Assembly (NCBI GenBank): GCA_017643685.1
Contig: JAEPMY010000003.1
Location: forward strand, 1 to 64,000
DNA: 64,000 nucleotides
DNA from: Sneathiella sp.
GTDB taxonomy: Bacteria; Pseudomonadota; Alphaproteobacteria; Sneathiellales; Sneathiellaceae
Direction of reading: 5' to 3'
This document shows, piece after piece, positions 10,092-19,118 of the stretch. The stretch's first letter is position 1. Every line of letters starts with the position of its first letter. The notes under the pieces were generated by a model. The model was given only the letters and a program-made list of their open reading frames with translations. It was not told where the DNA came from and did no database searches. Made by a program: the position numbers and the translations under genes.

Positions 10092-10989
10092 AATTCTTCT
10101 GGTGCCTGCGTGCAGCTAAGACCACGAAAGTTCCCCCAAGAACCAACGCAGCCAAGATTACCGTTTCCAGCCTTGTTCCTGATGGTTCTAGAAATCCGAG
10201 TTGGATAATCGCCTGTTCAATTGCGAACCCTATAAAGGGGAGGGCGGAAACTGCGACAGTATACTTTAGCGCCCCGATCAGCTTGATAGACCAAAAGGCA
10301 AACAGCATTGACGGTGCCCGAAAGATAATCCCCACAATCACGCCGGATATTAGAATATCAAGGTCCCAATCCTGACCTGTAAGCTCCCCCTGTAGAAGCT
10401 TAAGGCCTAGAAATATCCCGGCGGTCACCAGCAAAACCGAGCCGGTAAACCGCAGCCGCACGCCCATGTGACTGGAATTGTTGTCGGGATGTTTTTCGGC
10501 CAGTAAATTCATGGCAACGACGCTGGCCGCATTTAGCAGCATCAGAAACGTGGTCGGTTGACGAATATCATCATCCAATTGCCAGATAATGACGGCGATA
10601 CCACCCATAATCAGGATATGCCCCACCCATTCAAGCGTGCTGAAGCGATTGCCACCTAAAACCCAGGCAAAGATCGCGATAAGCGGGACGCTTAAACTAC
10701 CAATTGTGCCTGTCTCAAGGACGCTCACATAAGCCAGGATTGAGGTGTAAAGCGCCGCTGATATCACCCGAAGGACCCCCAAAATCCATGTATAGGGGCT
10801 TTTAAAGCTCTCAATTGAGGCTGTGCGACGTCCGCCAATAGATAAGAGGACCGCTCCGCCGGCGCAGAGCTGAATAAACGTGAACATCCAAGGGTCAAGC
10901 GAGAATTCAAGCAGAAGGGCTCGACTCGTAACGCTGAGGGCTGCCCACCAGAAAGTTGCGGCGGCGGTGACTAAGACGGCAAGTTTCAT
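10090..10989 (-). CDS. DMT superfamily (EamA) transporter
   Basis: About ten hydrophobic segments; LLLEFSLDPWMFTFIQLCAGG, LETGTIGSLSVPLIAIFAWVLGGNRFSTLEWVGHILIMGG. Confidence 0.82.
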   Translation of the reverse strand: MKLAVLVTAAATFWWAALSVTSRALLLEFSLDPWMFTFIQLCAGGAVLLSIGGRRTASIESFKSPYTWILGVLRVISAALYTSILAYVSVLETGTIGSLSVPLIAIFAWVLGGNRFSTLEWVGHILIMGGIAVIIWQLDDDIRQPTTFLMLLNAASVVAMNLLAEKHPDNNSSHMGVRLRFTGSVLLVTAGIFLGLKLLQGELTGQDWDLDILISGVIVGIIFRAPSMLFAFWSIKLIGALKYTVAVSALPFIGFAIEQAIIQLGFLEPSGTRLETVILAALVLGGTFVVLAARRHQKN

Positions 10990-11084
10990 GAAAAACTCAT
11001 AAGGGTTGGTAGAGGCAGATTATCTCATGAGTGCTGAAAAGAATAAATTCCACATATCTTTTACATGTGTTAAAAAAATTTAAC

Positions 11085-11960
11085 ATGGAATGGTCCGATT
11101 TAAAGATATTTCTAGCCGTTGCCCAGACCGGAAGCCTCCGGCAGGCAGCCCGTATGCTGCAGGTAACTCAGCCGACTGTCTCGCGTCGGCTCAGGTCGTT
11201 AGAGGCCGATTTGGGAATCCCCTTATTTGACCGTGCCCGAGAGGGGCACTTTCTAACTCGTCAGGGACAGGATTTATTGCCTCATATCCGGGCGGTGGAA
11301 AGCGCCGCCCAACGGGTAGAGCAGTTTTCTCTAAAACTGGTGGGTGATTTTCAGGAAACCGTCCGGATTGAAGCGGGGGAGACGGCGGCTTCTATATTGG
11401 CTGAGCGCATATCGGTGAACCCGAAGGATCCCAAAATTGAGCTGGTGGTAACGGGACTTCCGCAAACTGAAACGGGCCGTAAAGCCGATATCAAAATGTT
11501 TCACGGGATGCCGGCTGATGGACGGGGTCTAACCCGCCGGGTGGGTTCCGTGACAGTGGCACTCTATGGTAACCGGCAGTTTGCGAAAGGCCGGGCGTTA
11601 CCACTTAGCGATGAAGATATCTCCACATTGCCCTGGATTGGATTTGTCGAAGAACAAGAGCATTACATCACCATGGAGTGGCTGTGGGAGCGAATGCGTG
11701 GCCGAGCTCCTGTCGCCAGATTAATGAATTTGGACTTGATGATGACGGCAGCCTCTCGCGGGATCGGCGTGACGGTACTTCCTTGTTATAAGGGGGGCCG
11801 GGCAGAAGGTTTGGTGCGATTGACGGCCCCGATCGAAGAGCTGCTTGCGGACTATTGGATTCTGGTTGATCCGGATCTGGCGAAGAACCCTGCTATTCGT
11901 AGTACTATTAACTGGATCATTGAATGCTTTCAGGCGGCAGAGCTTAAAGAGAGCTTGTAG
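11085..11960 (+). CDS. LysR family transcriptional regulator
   Basis: MEWSDLKIFLAVAQTGSLRQAARMLQVTQPTVSRRLRSLEADLGIPLFDR. ORF track begins at 11031 (GTG). Confidence 0.9.
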   Translation: MEWSDLKIFLAVAQTGSLRQAARMLQVTQPTVSRRLRSLEADLGIPLFDRAREGHFLTRQGQDLLPHIRAVESAAQRVEQFSLKLVGDFQETVRIEAGETAASILAERISVNPKDPKIELVVTGLPQTETGRKADIKMFHGMPADGRGLTRRVGSVTVALYGNRQFAKGRALPLSDEDISTLPWIGFVEEQEHYITMEWLWERMRGRAPVARLMNLDLMMTAASRGIGVTVLPCYKGGRAEGLVRLTAPIEELLADYWILVDPDLAKNPAIRSTINWIIECFQAAELKESL

Positions 11961-13284
11961 CTTCTGATCTTTCATCTTCCGGTGCATCTTCAAGCCATGT
12001 ATTCATGACACAACAGGCCGTCAGGTCACCTGTGACGTTAATGGTGGTTCGGCACATGTCCAAAATACGGTCTACCCCGATAATAAGCGCGATCCCACTT
12101 GGCGGAATGCCCATCCCTTGTAAAATGGTGGCGAGAATAACAATTCCCACACCGGGTGTAGACGGTGACCCAATAGAGGCGCCAACGGTGGTAATCACCA
12201 GGATCGCGATTTCCATCCCTGTTAGATCAACCCCATAAACCTGAGTGATGAAAAGCGCCGCAACAACTTGATAAAGGGCCGTTCCATCCATATTCACGGT
12301 TGCCCCAAGGGGAATAATGAATTTGGAGATTGCTGGTTTAATCGTTAGCTTTTCGATGGCGGTTTTCATGGAGAGCGGCATTACCGCAGCGGAGCTTGAG
12401 GTGGAGAAGGCCAACAGCTGCACCTCTCTCACGCTGGATAGGAAATGCCCGATATGCTGGCCCGCTACAAGGCGGACGATCATCAGATAAATCCCAAGCA
12501 GCAGCGTAAGGCCCAAAAGAACCGTTCCGACGTAAACGGATACGCCAACAATGGCTTCAAACCCTACGCGGATGGTAATGTCGGCAAGCAAACCAAAAAC
12601 AGCGTAGGGGGCCAATAACATGGCCCAGCTTACGATTTTAAGGGTGACTTCTTGCGCCATATCCGCGATGGAGAGGAAAAGGTTCTTTTTCTCAGTTGGG
12701 AGCAGCATGACCGCAATCCCGATGAAAATGGCGAAGATTACAATCTGCAACATATTTTGGCTGAGCTGCGCCTCTGCCAGATTTGTGGGGATTAATTCGG
12801 CAATAAATTCTGGAACCGGTTTCGGGGTGAGAGTTTTCACCTCTGTCTGCAGTTGCGCGGCGCCGCTTGCTGCCAATAAATCAGAATTGATATAATCGCC
12901 CGGCGTGATACCGAGGGCAAGTATGACCCCAATGCCAACCGCGATCGTGGTCGTTCCCACAAAATAGGGAAAAATCCGAAATCCGACCCGTTTTAGATGA
13001 TCCACATCGCCACTTGCACAGATCCCCAGAATGATCGAAGAGATGACGAGCGGTATAACAACCATCTGGATCAGATTAAGAAAGATGGAGCCCGGTAGTT
13101 TTATCCACGCGGCAATCTCCAGGCTGAGTTTTTCAGGCAGAAGAGCGGCGCCTTCTGGGGAGAGCAATAACCCTGTCGTCAGGCCAAGCGCCATGGCAAT
13201 GAGGATTTGCACCCATAATCGGGTTCGGATCAGAACGGAAATAGTCTCTAGTTCTGTTCCAAAACTGAAAAAGGATTTCGTCAT
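11944..13284 (-). CDS. Dicarboxylate/amino acid:cation symporter (DAACS, GltP/DctA-like)
   Basis: AFSTSSSAAVMPLSMKTAIEKL, PLGATVNMDGTALYQVVAALFITQVYG, GVDRILDMCRTTINVTGDLTACCVMN. Confidence 0.93.
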   Translation of the reverse strand: MTKSFFSFGTELETISVLIRTRLWVQILIAMALGLTTGLLLSPEGAALLPEKLSLEIAAWIKLPGSIFLNLIQMVVIPLVISSIILGICASGDVDHLKRVGFRIFPYFVGTTTIAVGIGVILALGITPGDYINSDLLAASGAAQLQTEVKTLTPKPVPEFIAELIPTNLAEAQLSQNMLQIVIFAIFIGIAVMLLPTEKKNLFLSIADMAQEVTLKIVSWAMLLAPYAVFGLLADITIRVGFEAIVGVSVYVGTVLLGLTLLLGIYLMIVRLVAGQHIGHFLSSVREVQLLAFSTSSSAAVMPLSMKTAIEKLTIKPAISKFIIPLGATVNMDGTALYQVVAALFITQVYGVDLTGMEIAILVITTVGASIGSPSTPGVGIVILATILQGMGIPPSGIALIIGVDRILDMCRTTINVTGDLTACCVMNTWLEDAPEDERSEATSSL

Positions 13285-13418
13285 CTGGCCGCCCCCTGCC
13301 ATTTTACGCCAATGCTTCCCCTCAAGGATACATGATTGTATGTAGGAGTGACCAGTATCAATGAAACCTGATGACGTATTTAGGATCACAAATACTCTTA
13401 AATTAGTGGTGAAACAGC

Positions 13419-14087
13419 ATGGCCAAGGAAACGGATCTGTATCTTCCTGTGAAGCGCTTTTTGGAAGAGAAGGGTTATGAAGTAAAAGCCGAGGTCAATG
13501 GCGCTGATGTGGTCGCAATGAAGGAGGGGGCGCCAACGGTTATTGTGGAGTTGAAGCTTAGCTTTAGTCTTGATCTGGTATTGCAGGGCGTTGACCGCCA
13601 AAATCTGACAGATGACGTTTATTTAGCTGTTTTAGCCCCAAATACGCCGCAAAAACGCAAAAATTGGCGACAGAAACAACGAGATTATCAAAAACTCTGC
13701 CGGAAGTTGGGGTTGGGTCTAATGCTGGTTCCCGCGGCGGAAGAAGAAGCGGGATCTGTGACTGTTCTGCTCGACCCCGCACCCTATACCCCCAGAAAAA
13801 ACAAGAAAAAAGAAACCAGATTGGTTCAGGAGTTTATCTCTCGCTCCGGGGATCCAAATACAGGGGGTAGTACCAGAACAACAATTGTGACGGCTTACCG
13901 GCAGGACGCTATCCGCTGCGCCGAATTATTGAGAGAAAATGGCGAGATGAAGGTTGCGGATATCCGCGCAGAAACCAGCATCGCCAAAACCGCGTCCATC
14001 CTGCAGAAAAACTATTACGGCTGGTTCGAACGCACTGGTCGCGGCGTTTATACCCTTACGGAGAAGGGAAAAGCCGAAATCGGCTAA
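13419..14087 (+). CDS. DUF2161-type putative PD-(D/E)XK nuclease-like protein
   Basis: KETDLYLPVKRFLEEKGYEVKAEVNGADVVAMKEGAPTVIVELKLSFS (D...ExK core) with C-terminal wHTH-like segment. Confidence 0.75.
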   Translation: MAKETDLYLPVKRFLEEKGYEVKAEVNGADVVAMKEGAPTVIVELKLSFSLDLVLQGVDRQNLTDDVYLAVLAPNTPQKRKNWRQKQRDYQKLCRKLGLGLMLVPAAEEEAGSVTVLLDPAPYTPRKNKKKETRLVQEFISRSGDPNTGGSTRTTIVTAYRQDAIRCAELLRENGEMKVADIRAETSIAKTASILQKNYYGWFERTGRGVYTLTEKGKAEIG

Positions 14088-15052
14088 ATATAAATCCGCT
14101 CTTCAATCGGGGTTTCATCGATGAGTTGGTGGACGATATTGCAAAAGGCGATTTCGGCGCGGTTAAGCTGCGCTTTTGGGTTTTCGACCACATATACATC
14201 GATGGCGGGTGGGGTATCATAGGGAGGGAGCCTCCAGAGGATCCCATTTTTGACGTCTCGTTCCGCCACGTGAATGGGCAGAGGGCCAATGCCAAGGCCC
14301 GCGATAATCATGCGGCGTACTTCTTCCAGATTGGCGGAGGTACCAACGACACGGTCGTCCAGATTTGCCTGCGCCCGCATCAGAGCAACCTGTCGAAGGG
14401 CATCGCCCATCTGGTCGGTTACAAAGCTGACGCTGGAATGACCTGCCAGATCGGCCGGAACGAGGTTTTCTCTGCCAAAAAGGGGATGCTCCGGTCCGCA
14501 AAACAGACCGAAATGTTCCCGAAAAAGGCGTTTATAATTCAATTTTGGGCTTCTATCCTTCACCAGGCAGACCCCCAAGCTGGCCTTTCTCGCCATCAGA
14601 TTTTCAATGGCTTGGCGACTTGCGGAAATTTCAATGGAGAGGGTGGCATAAGGGTGGTTCTGATGGAAAGTGGAGAGGGCTTTGTCAAAAAGCGGACATT
14701 CCACATGACTTGCCATCGCGATCCGAACGTGACCTCGGATTTCATCTTCTGTATCCCGCAGGAGTGTTTCAAAACGCAGGATTGTGCCATGAATATCGAT
14801 AATCTCCCGCTCCAGCATCTCGCCTGCTTTTGTTAAGCGAAAAGTGCCGGGAGATCGGTCTATCAGTTTTTTACCTAAGCGGTCTTCAAGCCGTTTGAGA
14901 GAGGCTGAAACCGATGGTTGACGAAGGCGTAATGTATTTGCCGCATCGGTAATGCTTTTGGATTTTGCAATCACCAGAAAAGTCTTCAGCAGGTTCCAAT
15001 CCAGGTCACGAGCCAGCTTTTCCGGGGTGTAGACGTTGGTGAGAGTATCCAT
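14084..15052 (-). CDS. LysR family transcriptional regulator, divergent from the polyamine-type operon
   Basis: DWNLLKTFLVIAKSKSITDAANTLRLRQPSVSASLKRLEDRLGKKLIDR. Confidence 0.9.
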   Translation of the reverse strand: MDTLTNVYTPEKLARDLDWNLLKTFLVIAKSKSITDAANTLRLRQPSVSASLKRLEDRLGKKLIDRSPGTFRLTKAGEMLEREIIDIHGTILRFETLLRDTEDEIRGHVRIAMASHVECPLFDKALSTFHQNHPYATLSIEISASRQAIENLMARKASLGVCLVKDRSPKLNYKRLFREHFGLFCGPEHPLFGRENLVPADLAGHSSVSFVTDQMGDALRQVALMRAQANLDDRVVGTSANLEEVRRMIIAGLGIGPLPIHVAERDVKNGILWRLPPYDTPPAIDVYVVENPKAQLNRAEIAFCNIVHQLIDETPIEERIYI

Positions 15053-15141
15053 AGTTTCAATCTATATTGAATATTTTAATTATCTATTTGATCTATATAT
15101 GGTCATCTGCGAGCCTTCAACACAATTGTTGGGGGACCTTA

Positions 15142-16008
15142 ATGTCAATCGAAACTCGTGAAGCCAGACAACCTTGGATTTTGTTGTCGCCGGCATTGAC
15201 ATCTATTTTATTGCTTTTGATCGTGCCACTGATGTTCATCGTGGTCTATTCCTTCTGGTTGCGGACGGCAACCGGGGCGGATCAGGTCGGTTTTTACCTG
15301 GATAACTGGGCAGAGGTTCTGACCGACGAGTTTTACCGGGATATTTTGTTGCAGACCTTGTGGATTGCTCTCGTGACCACGGGTGTTTGTGCGCTGATGG
15401 GATATCCGGCAGCTTATTTTATCGCCAGATCCAAAGGGAATAAGGCGATTATGCTGCTGCTGCTAATGTTGCCCTTCTGGATCAGCTATATCATCCGCAC
15501 CATGTCCTGGATCAATATTCTGGGGGTATCGGGCGCTTTTAACAGCGTTCTGATTTCCATTGGGATTATCGATGAGCCCCTGCAACTTCTATACAATCAG
15601 GTCACTGTGATTTTGGGGCTCGTACATTTTCTGCTGCCCTTCATGATCCTGAATATTTATGTGAGCCTTGAAGATATCGACATCAATCTTGAAGACGCAG
15701 CCTGTTCCCTGGGGGCGTCCCGCTGGCAGACCTTTCTGGAGGTGACATTACCTCTCTCACTTCCCGGATTGGCTGCGGGCGGGTTGCTGTGTTTTGTCCT
15801 TGGGGCGGGAACCTACATCACACCGGTTATTCTGGGCGGTCCGCGGGATGCCATGTTTGCCAATCTGGTTTTCGAGGCCATCATCACCCAACTTGATTGG
15901 CCGCTAGGATCTGTGCTCTCGCTTGTTCTGATTGCGGTGCTGGGCTCCATTGTTCTTGTTTACAACCGTTTCCTTGGTATGCGGCAACTGATGAAGGGGC
16001 TGGCATAA
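15142..16008 (+). CDS. ABC transporter permease (PotB-like, spermidine/putrescine type)
   Basis: Six TM segments; EAA-like motif NLEDAACSLGASRWQTFLEVTLPLSLPGLAAG. Confidence 0.88.
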   Translation: MSIETREARQPWILLSPALTSILLLLIVPLMFIVVYSFWLRTATGADQVGFYLDNWAEVLTDEFYRDILLQTLWIALVTTGVCALMGYPAAYFIARSKGNKAIMLLLLMLPFWISYIIRTMSWINILGVSGAFNSVLISIGIIDEPLQLLYNQVTVILGLVHFLLPFMILNIYVSLEDIDINLEDAACSLGASRWQTFLEVTLPLSLPGLAAGGLLCFVLGAGTYITPVILGGPRDAMFANLVFEAIITQLDWPLGSVLSLVLIAVLGSIVLVYNRFLGMRQLMKGLA

Positions 16009-16793
16009 TGGGTTGGCATTTAATTCGTTTTTCAACGATTCTTGTATATCTGTTCATGTTTCTGCCGGTTGCGGTGGTGGTATTGCTCAGCTTCAATGCA
16101 AACCAGTTTGGCAGTTTTCCAATCACCGGCTTTTCCTTCCGCTGGTTTATCGAACTGGCAGAGAATGAAGCGATCATTCGGGCTTTTAAAACGTCGCTTC
16201 TACTAGGGTTTCTGACGGCGATTATCTCAACAACTCTTGGTGTGCTCGCCAGTCTTGCGCTGGTTCGCTACAAGGTGCCGGGCAGCAACTTTATCAGCAC
16301 GTTGCTGATTGCGCCGATTTTGGTGCCAGAAGTGGTTTTGGCGGTGGCGCTTCTGTTGTTCCTGAATTTTCTGTCCGTTCATAAAAGCTTCTTCATGTTG
16401 CTGATGGGGCATGTGATTTTCACCTTGCCGTTTGTGGTTCTCGTGGTTCAGGCACGTTTAATGGGGATCCGCCGTGACGTGGAAGAGGCAGCCATGAGCC
16501 TTGGGGCGACGCCTATTCAGACCTTTTTCCAAATCACATTGCCGCTACTGGCACCTGCTGTATTTGCCGGCATGCTGTTTGCCTTCACCATCAGTTTTGA
16601 TGACATCACCGGGACATTATTCTGGAAGCCGGGGGGCGTGGAAACGGTTCCAACTCAGATTTTTGCCATGCTGCGAAATTCCATCTCACCTGAGATCAAC
16701 GCGCTTGGTTCGGTCATGATTTTCTTCACCGTCGGGGTGCCCCTGCTTGGGGCGGCCATCGCCCGACGGATCGCAAATAAACAAAGCCAATAG
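16008..16793 (+). CDS. ABC transporter permease (PotC-like)
   Basis: DVEEAAMSLGATPIQTFFQITLPLLAPAVFAGMLFAFTISFDDITGTLF; TAATG junction with the preceding gene. Confidence 0.88.
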   Translation: MGWHLIRFSTILVYLFMFLPVAVVVLLSFNANQFGSFPITGFSFRWFIELAENEAIIRAFKTSLLLGFLTAIISTTLGVLASLALVRYKVPGSNFISTLLIAPILVPEVVLAVALLLFLNFLSVHKSFFMLLMGHVIFTLPFVVLVVQARLMGIRRDVEEAAMSLGATPIQTFFQITLPLLAPAVFAGMLFAFTISFDDITGTLFWKPGGVETVPTQIFAMLRNSISPEINALGSVMIFFTVGVPLLGAAIARRIANKQSQ

Positions 16794-16831
16794 ACGGCAT
16801 CGATGGCGGATTTCTAACAGAGGAGAGACTA

Positions 16832-17971
16832 ATGGATAATTCAAAACGCTACGAGCGTCTGCTTGAACGATATAAAAACGGTGATCTGGATCGCCGGAAA
16901 TTTCTGGGCCTGATCGGCGCGGCGGGTCTGGCCTACGGACTGCACACCCCATTTGCCAAAAACGCAATGGCGGCGGCTAAGGAAGTTCGTTTTGACGGTT
17001 GGGGCGGTGTTGTCTCCGAAGCATTCCGCAAGCATGCTTTTGATCCTTACACCAAGAAAACAGGCATTAAAGTTGTCGATGGCACATTCGGCAGTGGTGA
17101 TGAGTATCTTTCCCGTGTCAAAGCAAGTCAGAATGGCGAATACAACATTGCTCACCTGTCTGGTGTTTTCGATTATGCCCGCTATCACGGTCTTGGTCTG
17201 ACTTCTGAACTGAATGAAGCGAATATCCCGAACCTGAAATATGTCATTCCAAAACTGGCTGATGTGTTCCGCGGGATTACTGATGGCAAACTGTCCTGCG
17301 TTCCTTATGACTATGGCACAACAGGTCTTGCTTATAACCGCAAATACATCACCGACGAGGAGATGAAAGAAAAAGGCGCAAATATCCTGCTGGAGAAACG
17401 CCTGAAAGGTAAAATCGGTGGTTGGGGCGATTGGCGGACCCGTATCTGGTATGCGTCTCTGCAAACAGGTCAGAATCCGAACGGCGCAACCGATATGGAT
17501 GCGGTTTGGGAAGCGCTTCGCACACACCGTGATCTGCTTTTGAAATACTGGAGCTCTGGCGCAGAACTGATGAGCCTCCTCGCAGAGGAAGAAATTTATG
17601 TAACCGAAGCTTGGTCTGGCCGTGTGTTTGCACTGCAAGAGCAGGGTCATGATATTGGTTACATGGATCCGCCAAACGGCTTTGGCTGGCAGGAATGTCT
17701 CTTTGTGATCAAAGGGTCTCCAATGGAAGCTTGTGAAGAGCTTCTGAACTTTATGTTGGCTCCTGAGACCTCCATCGCAGTGGCTGAAGGTCAGAACTAT
17801 CCACCTGCGCTGGATCCAACGAAGGTTGATCTTGGCAAGAAGATCCCGACGCTTCCTGCCTTTGACCCAACAGGTAAACTCTCTGGTCTGACATTTGCCG
17901 ATCCAAATTACTGGAATGGCAATGAGCAGGATTGGTCCAAGAAATTTGGCCGTATCCAGAAGGGCTATTAA
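16832..17971 (+). CDS. ABC transporter substrate-binding protein (PotD-like), probable Tat signal
   Basis: LDRRKFLGLIGAAGLAYGLHTPFAKNAMAA (RRKFLG Tat motif) then a type 2 periplasmic binding protein. Confidence 0.87.
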   Translation: MDNSKRYERLLERYKNGDLDRRKFLGLIGAAGLAYGLHTPFAKNAMAAAKEVRFDGWGGVVSEAFRKHAFDPYTKKTGIKVVDGTFGSGDEYLSRVKASQNGEYNIAHLSGVFDYARYHGLGLTSELNEANIPNLKYVIPKLADVFRGITDGKLSCVPYDYGTTGLAYNRKYITDEEMKEKGANILLEKRLKGKIGGWGDWRTRIWYASLQTGQNPNGATDMDAVWEALRTHRDLLLKYWSSGAELMSLLAEEEIYVTEAWSGRVFALQEQGHDIGYMDPPNGFGWQECLFVIKGSPMEACEELLNFMLAPETSIAVAEGQNYPPALDPTKVDLGKKIPTLPAFDPTGKLSGLTFADPNYWNGNEQDWSKKFGRIQKGY

Positions 17972-18035
17972 TACCTCCTCCCCCTCGTCGCTTCGGCGGC
18001 GGGGGGATCCTGACCCACGCTGAAAGGGATCTTTC

Positions 18036-19118
18036 GTGAGCGCTGTAAAACTAGAAAATATTGTCAAGAAATTCGGCGACTTTACCGCTGTTCACCCCAT
18101 GTCTCTGGATCTGCCCGAAGGCAGCTTTGTGACCTTCTTGGGGCCATCCGGTTGCGGCAAGACAACAACCCTTCGGATGATCGCGGGGCTACTGGATCCG
18201 ACAGATGGCGGTATCTATGTGGGGGATCGCCAGATTAATGATGTGCCGATCCACAAGCGTAATCTGGGCATCGTGTTTCAAAATTATGCGTTGTTTCCGC
18301 ATAAAACCGTTGCAGATAATGTGGCGTTTGGCTTGAAACACCGAAATGTCCCAAAGGAAGAGCGGGAACGCCGGGTACGCGAGGCGCTGGAGCTGGTTCA
18401 GCTGCCCCATTTGGCGAATAGCTATCCAAAACAACTCTCTGGCGGGCAACAGCAGCGGATCGCGCTGGCCCGTGCCATCGTCGTAGAGCCGGATGTTCTG
18501 CTGCTTGATGAGCCGCTCTCCGCTTTGGATGCGAATTTGCGTGAGGATATGCGGGTTGAGCTGAAACGCATTCAGGAGCAGATCGGAATTACCACTATTT
18601 TTGTGACCCATGATCAGTCAGAAGCGCTCGCCATGTCAGATATTCTGGTGGTGATGTCCAATGGCCGGGTTGAGCAGGTGGGGGATCCAAAGGATATTTA
18701 TACCAATCCGCAAAGTCGTTTTGTGGCTGATTTCCTCGGCACCTCTAACATTCTGGAGGCAACGGTAGCCGAAGAGAATGGGGTGGCCGGCGTGAAAACC
18801 GATGCCGTTGGGTTTGTGCCGTTAAGTTCTGCTCAAATGGATAAACTTGTCGGTGCGGCGAACTCCTATCTGGTGATGCGGGCGGAGAAGATCGAACTGC
18901 TGGCTGCGGATGCTCCCGCTGATGATCGTCTGACATTCACGGGTAAAGTGGAGGCTGTGGATTATCAGGGACAACTCGTCCGTTACTTCGTCGAGGTGAA
19001 TGGCGAAAAGTTTCAGGTTCTGAACATGCTGGGTACTGATGGGGCCATGAAAGAAGGGCAAACCGTGTCCGTTCGCTTTAAAAGCGAAGATTGCGTCGCT
19101 GTTGGAGAAGACGCCTGA
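18036..19118 (+). CDS. ABC transporter ATP-binding protein (PotA-like)
   Basis: Walker A GPSGCGKTT, LSGGQQQRIALARAI, Walker B VLLLDEPLSALD, C-terminal TOBE region. Confidence 0.93.
   Translation: MSAVKLENIVKKFGDFTAVHPMSLDLPEGSFVTFLGPSGCGKTTTLRMIAGLLDPTDGGIYVGDRQINDVPIHKRNLGIVFQNYALFPHKTVADNVAFGLKHRNVPKEERERRVREALELVQLPHLANSYPKQLSGGQQQRIALARAIVVEPDVLLLDEPLSALDANLREDMRVELKRIQEQIGITTIFVTHDQSEALAMSDILVVMSNGRVEQVGDPKDIYTNPQSRFVADFLGTSNILEATVAEENGVAGVKTDAVGFVPLSSAQMDKLVGAANSYLVMRAEKIELLAADAPADDRLTFTGKVEAVDYQGQLVRYFVEVNGEKFQVLNMLGTDGAMKEGQTVSVRFKSEDCVAVGEDA

Noticed and set aside
16841-18067. 408-aa minus-strand ORF opposite the Tat-exported SBP gene
   Set aside because: Lies entirely antisense to a well-supported SBP with no recognisable domain.
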